Positions 21,081-27,855 of a stretch of 32,084 nt of DNA are shown here, in pieces. The stretch is taken from NCBI GenBank assembly GCA_023229065.1, contig JALNZZ010000007.1, positions 1-32,084 on the forward strand, read 5' to 3'. The translations under genes were made by a program, and so were the position numbers. Each line of letters opens with the position of its first letter. The stretch's first letter is position 1. The notes below the pieces were generated by a model, which made no database searches, was not told the origin of the DNA, and saw only the letters and a program-made list of their open reading frames with translations. The DNA comes from Porticoccaceae bacterium (lineage in GTDB: Bacteria > Pseudomonadota > Gammaproteobacteria > Pseudomonadales > Porticoccaceae).

Positions 21081-21802
21081 TGCCCTACCCCCATTTCAGG
21101 GTCAACACGATATGAGCGCACCTGGAACCCAAACGGATTGACGAGCCGCGAAGATGCACGCAGGCGGGAAGGATTGCGGTATTCATAACCAATCGTTGCG
21201 ACCCAGCGGGTAACGTCACCCGCAGAGTTCACGTCATCGGTTCTTTTGACCGTCTTGGTGAATCGCACAGTGCCAACACCGCGACCGTTCGGAACAACGC
21301 TTACAACGTCCACGGTCACGCGGAATTGCCGCCCGTAGATTTTCTGAATGTCATCCTTCCCTTCAAACAGCGTGGCATATTCCGCGCCGACTTCCGGTGA
21401 AGCCAGAAGGCCAACGGTGTCATAGTCCTTCTGGATTGTGTACCAGTCGTATGTTTCGCGGGCCTTGACGAATTGCGCGAGCCAATAGGTATCCATGACT
21501 TCATCAAAGGCGACATCGGTTGTATCCAGGGCCGTGATGATGTCGGGAATCCCTGTCGCGTTGTCTACCCGGATGACATAAGGCGTGTTTTCTTTAAGCG
21601 GCAACATCAGAGCAGTACCAACACCCATAAGGGCGGCAACAAAAGTTGCTGTCCCTGCAATCATCCATGCCCGCCGCTCAGATTTTTCCACCTGCTTAAC
21701 GCGGGAGGTTTCCCAGCTCAAGGCTTGTTCATGTAGTTGTTCGGTCTTGCTTTTCGGTTCTGGCGCATCGCCGGTTGCCGTTTTCTTCTTGCTTGAAAAC
21801 AT
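21077..21802 (-). CDS. virB8: VirB8 inner-membrane protein (241 aa)
   Basis: Short cytoplasmic N-terminus, one membrane helix at about residues 46-66 (MIAGTATFVAALMGVGTALML), then the NTF2-like periplasmic domain with YVIRVDNATG, YDWYTIQKDYDTV and GVGTVRFTKTV. It is an assembly factor of the inner-membrane complex. Length is typical. It lies 18 bases behind virB7. Confidence 0.93.
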   Translation of the reverse strand: MFSSKKKTATGDAPEPKSKTEQLHEQALSWETSRVKQVEKSERRAWMIAGTATFVAALMGVGTALMLPLKENTPYVIRVDNATGIPDIITALDTTDVAFDEVMDTYWLAQFVKARETYDWYTIQKDYDTVGLLASPEVGAEYATLFEGKDDIQKIYGRQFRVTVDVVSVVPNGRGVGTVRFTKTVKRTDDVNSAGDVTRWVATIGYEYRNPSRLRASSRLVNPFGFQVRSYRVDPEMGVGQ

Positions 21803-21820
21803 TGGGTTACTCCGTTTTTT

Positions 21821-22258
21821 TTAATTGAAGCGAAGCAGGACTTTGTGCCCACCGGCTGCCTGCGGTTTATCAAGAATGATGTCCACCTTGTCCGCGCCCT
21901 GTTCGCCCAGGCTGCGCAACACTTCCTCCATCGTTGTGTTCTGGAGGTTCACGTTTACCCGGTATGCGAAGGGTTCGCCCAGGGCTGGGAAGACGCTCAT
22001 TTCAGGGTGCAGGCGGTTTAACTCAACCAGGGCGTCTTGTATGTCGCCCTGAAAAACAAAATCAAACGTCCTGTCAGCAGACGCGGTAACAGGCGAGCTT
22101 TCAGCCGAAACAACAGGCTGCGAAGCGTTAACCTGCGCCCGTTGTGCTGCGTTTATCTGTACGCGGGGCTTCCCTTCCAAAGAAGGAACCACCGGGCGCG
22201 GGCCGCTTGCACAACCAACCAGCACGGTAAGAAGGGCAAGGATCAGTGTTCGTTTCAT
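21821..22258 (-). CDS. virB7: VirB7-position lipoprotein with DotD/N0-like domain (145 aa)
   Basis: Lipobox LVGC at residues 12-15 after a short signal peptide. VirB7 is normally 40-60 residues. Here a C-terminal domain (about 65-145) shows a secretin N0 or DotD-like pattern: TFDFVFQGDIQDALVELNRLH, then YRVNVNLQNTTMEEVLRSLG and VDIILDKP. The only comparable case I recall is the Xanthomonas VirB7, which has an added N0 domain, and the DotD lipoprotein of type IVB systems. It is the first gene of the virB7-8-9-10-11 unit, behind a 19-bp operator and after a strong terminator. Confidence 0.75.
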   Translation of the reverse strand: MKRTLILALLTVLVGCASGPRPVVPSLEGKPRVQINAAQRAQVNASQPVVSAESSPVTASADRTFDFVFQGDIQDALVELNRLHPEMSVFPALGEPFAYRVNVNLQNTTMEEVLRSLGEQGADKVDIILDKPQAAGGHKVLLRFN

Positions 22259-22288
22259 TGCAATGTCCTAAGCAGTTGAAGGCGTAAA

Positions 22289-22329
22289 CCAGAATATACC
22301 ACAATCACAGCCAAGATACCCTATTTTGG
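22289..22329. promoter_or_regulatory. 19-bp operator, copy 3 (CCAAGATACCCTATTTTGG), plus degenerate half-site
   Basis: Full site at 22311-22329. A weaker match with one good half (CCAGAATATACC) starts at 22289. On the minus strand TGTGGTATATT between them could be an extended -10. It precedes virB7 by 53 bases. Confidence 0.6.
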
Positions 22330-22342
22330 TAATTAAAGATGC

Positions 22343-22378
22343 AAAAAAAACCGCCCTGTTTTTGGTCATACAGGGCGG
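22343..22378 (-). terminator. Strong terminator after virB6 (minus strand)
   Basis: CCGCCCTGT/ACAGGGCGG with a 10-base loop, followed on the minus strand by eight T. It separates the virB2-virB6 run from the virB7-virB11 unit. Confidence 0.85.
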
Positions 22379-22401
22379 CGCGGGTTGAGCCGCAAGTTAC
22401 T

Positions 22402-23478
22402 TTATTCAGACACCTTGCCACCGCGAGCGCGGCCCCAGTTTTTGCCCATATTCTGCATGACGTGCTGCCTATAGGCTGGGTTCCACATCGTGTTACCCGC
22501 TACCAGATGGTTCATACGGCCACCAGTGACCATCATCCCGCTTTGCATATCTCGGCGCGTGCTGGGGGCATTAACTGCCCTAGCTACAGAGCCAACAGGG
22601 TTAACGGCACCGCGTACAAATTGGCCGAACGTAATGCCCGCCGTAGCCAAGCCGCCGCCGAGCTGGCTGGCGTAGCTATTGACGCTCGCAAGGACGAATG
22701 CCATTACCGCAGCGATGACTATGAGCTGCAATGAAATGAACAGGATGTTCTGGTCACTTTCCAGGTCAACCGGATCAACAAAGGCTGTAAACGCCATCAT
22801 TGCAAAAGACAACACGGCGGCCAGCAAAGCTATCTGGAAAAGGGCCGTCATGACGACCCCAAACCAACGATCAAAGAATTGCTTTGTCAGAGGCCACATC
22901 AGCAGCATGATAAATAGCGGGCCGATGCCGAGCATGATTGAAAGCACCGTTTTTGCGACAACAATCATTGCCCCGGCTGGAATGGCGATGATAAGCGTTG
23001 CAATGGCAATGATGATGGCGTTGATATACTCGCCCATTGCCATGCCCATTTCACGCCAGCCACGGTTTCCGGCCTTCTCCCATAGGTCGGCAGACACTCC
23101 CCAGCCTTTGCCTATGGATTCATCCACGACCTGATATACAGATGTCGGTTCTATGCCGTCAGCGCCGGAAAACGCGGCTGTCAGGCCGGTTTCTAATCCC
23201 CGGATCGCTTCAACTACCCATGTGCCGTAGGCGCTGGCACTTACTGCGAAAGAGCCTATAAGCAAAAACTTTCCCGCAGACATCATGAGGTTAGACCAGG
23301 GTGATTCCACCCGCCCTAACATCATCATGAAGGCCAGCATTACATAGTAAAGAGTGGTGAATCCTATGGCGACCGATATAAACGTGGTCACAATGGAAGA
23401 CGAAACAGTGGTCACATACGTTGCTAACGCAGTATCCACCGATTCACCGATAAACTGAAACAGCATTGGCCCAGACAT
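22402..23478 (-). CDS. virB6: VirB6/TrbL-type polytopic membrane protein (358 aa)
   Basis: Inner-membrane channel component with about six to seven hydrophobic helices: SIVTTFISVAIGFTTLYYVM (30-50), MMSAGKFLLIGSFAVSASAYG (65-85), IIIAIATLIIAIPAGAMIVV (155-175), a helix at 180-195, VVMTALFQIALLAAVLSFAMM (210-230) and LQLIVIAAVMAFVLASV (250-267). A soluble basic C-terminus follows. Length and position right after eexN match the virB5-eex-virB6 order of R388/pKM101-type systems. Confidence 0.9.
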   Translation of the reverse strand: MSGPMLFQFIGESVDTALATYVTTVSSSIVTTFISVAIGFTTLYYVMLAFMMMLGRVESPWSNLMMSAGKFLLIGSFAVSASAYGTWVVEAIRGLETGLTAAFSGADGIEPTSVYQVVDESIGKGWGVSADLWEKAGNRGWREMGMAMGEYINAIIIAIATLIIAIPAGAMIVVAKTVLSIMLGIGPLFIMLLMWPLTKQFFDRWFGVVMTALFQIALLAAVLSFAMMAFTAFVDPVDLESDQNILFISLQLIVIAAVMAFVLASVNSYASQLGGGLATAGITFGQFVRGAVNPVGSVARAVNAPSTRRDMQSGMMVTGGRMNHLVAGNTMWNPAYRQHVMQNMGKNWGRARGGKVSE

Positions 23479-23490
23479 AGCCCTAGCCTC

Positions 23491-23733
23491 TTATTTGATA
23501 GAGTTGGGTTGCACCCAACCGCGTCGGGCATTGACCGACTGGTTATCTGCCTGTTGTGCATTAACGCAGTTTGGCGAACCTTCCAGTTCGCCAGCATTAT
23601 CCTTGCACTTCGCAATCATTTCTTTGCGTTCGGCAGCGTGTTCTTTGTACCAATCGACTGATTGGACGGCTTCTTTTTCGCCGCAGCCTACCAGGGCGAT
23701 AGCGATAACGGTCAAAACAGCAAACTTCTTCAT
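23491..23733 (-). CDS. eexN: EexN-family entry-exclusion lipoprotein (80 aa)
   Basis: Lipobox LVGC at residues 14-17, then the EexN pattern VDWYKEHAAERKEMIAKC, ELEGSPNCVNA with two conserved cysteines. Such lipoproteins in a plasmid-bearing recipient reduce entry of the same plasmid. Position between virB5 and virB6 is the usual one. The C-terminus VNARRGWVQPN (about residues 67-77) is identical to the VirB5 C-terminus encoded next door, with only synonymous base differences. Confidence 0.85.
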   Translation of the reverse strand: MKKFAVLTVIAIALVGCGEKEAVQSVDWYKEHAAERKEMIAKCKDNAGELEGSPNCVNAQQADNQSVNARRGWVQPNSIK

Positions 23734-23742
23734 AAAACCCCC

Positions 23743-24456
23743 TTAATCACCAATGTTTAATCTATTAGGCTGAACCCAGCCACGGCGGGCGTTAACTTCC
23801 GCGTTGGCTTCGATCCGGCGTTGTTCCTGAATCCTATCTTCTGCTTCGGCCACCATCGCGTACATTTGCAGCTTGGTTTGCTCATTGGCGATCATGGCTT
23901 GCTCTGCCGCGATTCGTCCTTGCAGTTCTGCAATGTCTTTCGGGTCTTGAGTGCTGTTAATGCGGCCCATCAGTTGGTCAATCTGGTTCAGCCGGTCGCG
24001 GGCGGCATCGTAGGCGTCCAGGGCAAAGGCTTTGTCCTGGGCACCCTTCACTGCCTGGGACTCGCAAGTCAGGCGCTGGCTATCAATGTTCAGGTGGGCG
24101 CAGGCGTCATAAACCTGATTTTCGTTATAGATGCCCGCAGCACGACCAGACAGGCCGGAATAGCCGCCGCTCCGTACAGCGTCATAGACGCCCTGCCATT
24201 CAGTCGGCAGATATTCGCGGTAACGCGGGTCATTTAGGATGGTTCCGAGTCCCCGGCCACCTGTCAGCGCCTCATACTCCCGTTCCATGCTTTCAATCTG
24301 CTCAACCATGTGCTGAATCTGCATCGCCCATTGCGCCATTGTTTGGATTTGATTCGCCATATCTTGAGCGATAGACGCCCCATCAGTGACCGGAATTTGA
24401 GCCTGGGCGGTATTCATTGTCGCCGCGATGGCAACGGCTATAAAAAGTTTCTTCAT
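23743..24456 (-). CDS. virB5: VirB5 minor pilin (237 aa)
   Basis: Signal peptide MKKLFIAVAIAATMNTAQAQ with cleavage after residue 19 or so. The mature part is helical (QMAQWAMQIQHMVEQIESME; AAEQAMIANEQTKLQMYAMV). VirB5 is at the pilus tip and contacts the recipient. Start 24456 has AGAGGA upstream; the 8-residue longer start is weaker. The protein ends with VNARRGWVQPN and a few more residues; the same peptide ends EexN. A CTTTGGT-A-ACCAAAG palindrome and a strong hairpin lie upstream. Confidence 0.9.
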   Translation of the reverse strand: MKKLFIAVAIAATMNTAQAQIPVTDGASIAQDMANQIQTMAQWAMQIQHMVEQIESMEREYEALTGGRGLGTILNDPRYREYLPTEWQGVYDAVRSGGYSGLSGRAAGIYNENQVYDACAHLNIDSQRLTCESQAVKGAQDKAFALDAYDAARDRLNQIDQLMGRINSTQDPKDIAELQGRIAAEQAMIANEQTKLQMYAMVAEAEDRIQEQRRIEANAEVNARRGWVQPNRLNIGD

Positions 24457-24467
24457 GTTCGTTTCCT

Positions 24468-24482
24468 CTTTGGTAACCAAAG
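24468..24482. promoter_or_regulatory. 15-bp palindrome upstream of virB5
   Basis: CTTTGGT-A-ACCAAAG, perfect arms, just before the virB5 ribosome site. Its half resembles the TTTTGG half of the 19-bp operators but the spacing differs. Confidence 0.4.
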
Positions 24483-24507
24483 ACGCCGGTAAGACTCTTA
24501 CCGGCGT
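24483..24507. other. Perfect 11-bp hairpin between virB4 and virB5
   Basis: ACGCCGGTAAG, ACT, CTTACCGGCGT. No T run on the minus strand, so it is more likely an mRNA processing or attenuation element than a full terminator. Confidence 0.55.
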
Positions 24508-24516
24508 TACCGTGCG

Positions 24517-27039
24517 TCATTCAGCCTGCTTTGCCTTCATAGCCCGCGCTTTACGGCGTTCGTGGAACAGCGGCACCCAGGCGGCGGGATCTTCACCCAC
24601 TTCATCAAGTAGTTCTTCCAGCAACTCAAGATTGTCCGTGCTGCCCGACAAAATTGCCAGTTCGTCATCAAAACTGATTTTCACGTTGCCGTTTTCATCG
24701 CGCACGTTGGAAAGATCGAGCTGGCCGAGCATAGATTGATGACCCTGTTTAATCAGGAACATGCGGCTTTCTTCCGGCAGCGTCTTTATGATTTCATATT
24801 CAGCCACAGTACATTTGAACCCTTCGGTATATTCCGTAAAGTCGGCCTTCGGGTTCGGCAGATAGATTTCAGTTGCCACTTGCTGCACAAGAGAAGCCGC
24901 AATTTTAGATTGCAGCAAGCTGGATGGCATTTGTGTGGCGAACACGCCCAATCCGTTTTGCTTTCGGATAGTTAATTGCTTGTTTCCGGCAAACTCGGAA
25001 AACGCATCATCGTCTACCCACTTCCAAGCCTCGTCCATGTTATAGACGAAGCGACGGCCATCAATCACCGTGTCCATGCGGTGCAGCAAATACATGGAAA
25101 TCGGCGTGCGGACATCGCTGTTATCCAGAAAGTCGGTTCCATCGAAACCATAGTTCTCATGGGTGGTGAAGTCGATCAAATCAACAGGGTTATCCATAAC
25201 CCACCAGAAAACACCGCGTTTGCCATTGCCGTCATCAAAACACCAGCGGGCAAGTCGTTTGGCAACGCTGTTTTCCCGGTCTTCTTTGTCCGTGCCTTCG
25301 GTGATGTTTTGCAGAACCACAGATAAGCGTCGCATTGCCTTGGGCATACGCATGACCGCCCGCACTGCATGGCTAATGCGGTTGTCATCAACTGTAGTTA
25401 CCCGGCCACCATCGGCTGTAACCAGCGTTTTAACCAGCTTTTCCAGGAACAAAATGTTTGTTTCATTTTCGTCCATTTGGAAAGGGTTGAATCCGGTGGG
25501 CTGGCCGTTCTTAACCGCCAGATACTTGCCGCCAATAGCGCGAATCAATAATTCCGCGCCCCGGTCTTTATCGAAGTAGACCGTCGTGAAGCCAACAGGA
25601 GAAAACGGCTTGTATTTTTGAGTCTGGCAAAGCAGGAAGTTCAGTAGCACCGTTTTACCGGAACCGGATTGACCAATCACCCGCGTATTACCAAGAATCT
25701 TTTTATCAAAGGCGTCTTCATCACCTTTGGAGTAATGGAAGTTGAAATACAGCGGCTGGCCCGAAGGCGTCTTGAACAGCGTGACCGCTTGGCCCCAGGG
25801 GTTGCCGTCACGCTTCCCAGCCCGGAAGTTGTGAAAGCTGCACAGGCCGGAAAAGTTTTTGCTGGTGAGGCCAGCAACACGCGGGCGATACGACCAGTTG
25901 CACGGCAATTGCGCGTAGAAAGCTGCATCAGTTGCTGTAGCAACGATGGCCGCAAGAAAGCCCTGATCCTGAATGATGGTCATTGCAGACGTGGTGTTAC
26001 GGCGTACCTGCTCCACGTCTTCGCCAAATATCAGCAGCGAATAGTGATATTCGCCCATCACAAAATGCCCTTGCGTCAGTTCATCAATGGCACTGGTCAT
26101 TTCGGCAATTTGCGTTGCGCTGCCGTCCTCAGAGTTCGACAGTTGCTTTTGCTGGCGTTCAAGGAACTCTTTGCCAGCACGCTTTGACATGAAAGAAAAC
26201 GATTGTGTGATGATGTATTCATAATCTTCATACATCAGCCCGTTCAAGATACCCGGCTCAGTGTGAGCAGCGTAATCCTTGAAATCAATCGCCTGGGCAA
26301 AGCGGGTTTTTGTGGGTGAGCGTATTTCGATGGTTTCAGCCCCTACAAATACCCATGCGGTGCCAAGGTAGTTATTGAGGGGGCCGGATGGTACGCGCAC
26401 TTTCTGCCATTCACCAGAAACAAGGAAGTTCAAAAACTCCAGAGCTTGAGAGCATATAGCGCCGGATTCATCTTCATAAACCGAGAGTGGTTCAATGCCC
26501 CGGTCGTCCTGGCCGTAACGGCGCAGACTGGCTTCTACCTGATATGCAATGTCATCCAGCTTGCGAATTGCGCGCTTTTGGTCTGCAAGGATTTCATCAG
26601 TAGAGCGCCGGGCCGATTTACTCATGGCCTTCCCGACCCTTGAGGGGTTGGGCCGATAGATAACCGTCAAGTACAGCTCATTGGCCATCATCTTGTAACC
26701 GGCAAAACTATCAAAATACTTGCGATCAAGTTCACGACAAAAATCATTGTCGTAAGTGCCTTTTAGGCGGTCAGAAGTGCGGCGGCGCACGTTGTGCGTC
26801 CACAGGGCAACTTGATCGTTGGAAATACCACGAAGCAAGGTATTTAGCTGATCCTTGCGGCGCAGAATTTCATCAGGATCGGCGGTTTCAAAAGCGATGC
26901 CGCCAATCTTCCAGATTCGCAGGAAGTCGCCTTGTGTCGTGATGATGGTGTCATCGGACACATGGGACGAGTAGGGAATGAACGGCGAAATATTGCGCTC
27001 GCCGTTCAGTTGGTCAAAGTATTTAGGAAGCGCGGACAT
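24517..27039 (-). CDS. virB4: VirB4 secretion ATPase (840 aa)
   Basis: The largest ATPase of the system. Walker A is VIGQSGSGKTVLLNFLL near residues 452-468 and Walker B is YNMDEAWKW near 662-670. The N-terminal domain has the family motif NGERNISPFIPYSSHVSDD. Length is typical. It lies 9 bases behind virB3. It powers pilus assembly and substrate transfer at the inner membrane. Confidence 0.95.
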   Translation of the reverse strand: MSALPKYFDQLNGERNISPFIPYSSHVSDDTIITTQGDFLRIWKIGGIAFETADPDEILRRKDQLNTLLRGISNDQVALWTHNVRRRTSDRLKGTYDNDFCRELDRKYFDSFAGYKMMANELYLTVIYRPNPSRVGKAMSKSARRSTDEILADQKRAIRKLDDIAYQVEASLRRYGQDDRGIEPLSVYEDESGAICSQALEFLNFLVSGEWQKVRVPSGPLNNYLGTAWVFVGAETIEIRSPTKTRFAQAIDFKDYAAHTEPGILNGLMYEDYEYIITQSFSFMSKRAGKEFLERQQKQLSNSEDGSATQIAEMTSAIDELTQGHFVMGEYHYSLLIFGEDVEQVRRNTTSAMTIIQDQGFLAAIVATATDAAFYAQLPCNWSYRPRVAGLTSKNFSGLCSFHNFRAGKRDGNPWGQAVTLFKTPSGQPLYFNFHYSKGDEDAFDKKILGNTRVIGQSGSGKTVLLNFLLCQTQKYKPFSPVGFTTVYFDKDRGAELLIRAIGGKYLAVKNGQPTGFNPFQMDENETNILFLEKLVKTLVTADGGRVTTVDDNRISHAVRAVMRMPKAMRRLSVVLQNITEGTDKEDRENSVAKRLARWCFDDGNGKRGVFWWVMDNPVDLIDFTTHENYGFDGTDFLDNSDVRTPISMYLLHRMDTVIDGRRFVYNMDEAWKWVDDDAFSEFAGNKQLTIRKQNGLGVFATQMPSSLLQSKIAASLVQQVATEIYLPNPKADFTEYTEGFKCTVAEYEIIKTLPEESRMFLIKQGHQSMLGQLDLSNVRDENGNVKISFDDELAILSGSTDNLELLEELLDEVGEDPAAWVPLFHERRKARAMKAKQAE

Positions 27040-27048
27040 TCTGAATCC

Positions 27049-27366
27049 TCATTTGCGCTTCTGAAAGGCAATCGGGCTGTAAGCCGATGCCTTCCAGAAG
27101 GGCGCATTCTTGTTGCGATGCACGAAGCGGAAGATGAATTTCAAGCCGAGCAGCCGGAACTGCTGGTCATCCGACTTCGTAATCAGGCGCATCACCATCA
27201 CAATTGGCACAAGCGATACGGCCAACAGAATTGAAGTCCAGATACTCAGCAGGATTACAACGACCGAAACAACCACAAGCGGCACCATAGGCACCCCAAA
27301 CAACATAGCGGGCCGGGTGCAGCCTTTGAAAAGCGGGTCGCGTGGGTCAAGCATAGGTGCCGACAT
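27049..27366 (-). CDS. virB3: VirB3 inner-membrane protein (105 aa)
   Basis: Short protein with the VirB3 start pattern DPLFKGCTRPAMLFGVPMVP and two hydrophobic segments (about residues 25-42 and 43-62), followed by a charged C-terminus (FIFRFVHRNKNAPFW). It works with VirB4 in pilus assembly. Gene order virB2-3-4 is conserved. Confidence 0.92.
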   Translation of the reverse strand: MSAPMLDPRDPLFKGCTRPAMLFGVPMVPLVVVSVVVILLSIWTSILLAVSLVPIVMVMRLITKSDDQQFRLLGLKFIFRFVHRNKNAPFWKASAYSPIAFQKRK

Positions 27367-27379
27367 GACGTGTCTCCGA

Positions 27380-27694
27380 TCAGCTCAACAGGAAGTTGGC
27401 AAGTTCAGCCGCGCCGCCGATCAGAAGACCACCGGCCAGAATCTTGCCCACTTCGGCCAGATCGGCATGCTTGAACAGATACTTGTACCCTGCCCACATA
27501 ACGGCGATGGTCACCACGGCGATAGATGCGCCGCGCAGGATCGTCAGCACGTTATCCAGAAAGCTGTTGACCTTCTCGACGCCCTGGGCAAACGCCGGTT
27601 CAACGGCTACAAGCATGGCAAAAGCCATCATGGCGCAGATGGTGCCGGTGTTTTTCATGGCAGAGGTTTTGTTCACGTTCAGTTGCTTCTTCAT
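27380..27694 (-). CDS. virB2: VirB2 major pilin (104 aa)
   Basis: Long signal sequence with cleavage likely after AFA (about residue 36), leaving a mature pilin of about 68 residues with two hydrophobic helices (ILRGASIAVVTIAVMWAGY and VGKILAGGLLIGGAAELANFLL as landmarks), the usual VirB2 layout. The start has GGAG upstream; an internal Met at residue 13 is a possible alternative. First gene of the virB2-3-4 unit, with a 19-bp operator about 130 bases upstream. Confidence 0.92.
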   Translation of the reverse strand: MKKQLNVNKTSAMKNTGTICAMMAFAMLVAVEPAFAQGVEKVNSFLDNVLTILRGASIAVVTIAVMWAGYKYLFKHADLAEVGKILAGGLLIGGAAELANFLLS

Positions 27695-27824
27695 TGGTAA
27701 AACTCCATTGATGTCAGATAGGTTGTGCTGGTTAGTGGGGCCAGCGGTTGTTTCGGTTAGTGCTTCAAATCTTCTTTGTTCTTGCCCTCCTAACTGGCAA
27801 ACCGTAGTGTACTACATACGCAAG

Positions 27825-27843
27825 CCAATATATACCATTTTGG
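27825..27843. promoter_or_regulatory. 19-bp operator, copy 4 (CCAATATATACCATTTTGG)
   Basis: Lies between the topoisomerase stop (27856) and virB2 start (27694). On the minus strand TATATT inside it is a -10 candidate. It is evidence for a separate promoter for virB2 and the following genes. Confidence 0.6.
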
Positions 27844-27855
27844 CGCTTGTTTGTG

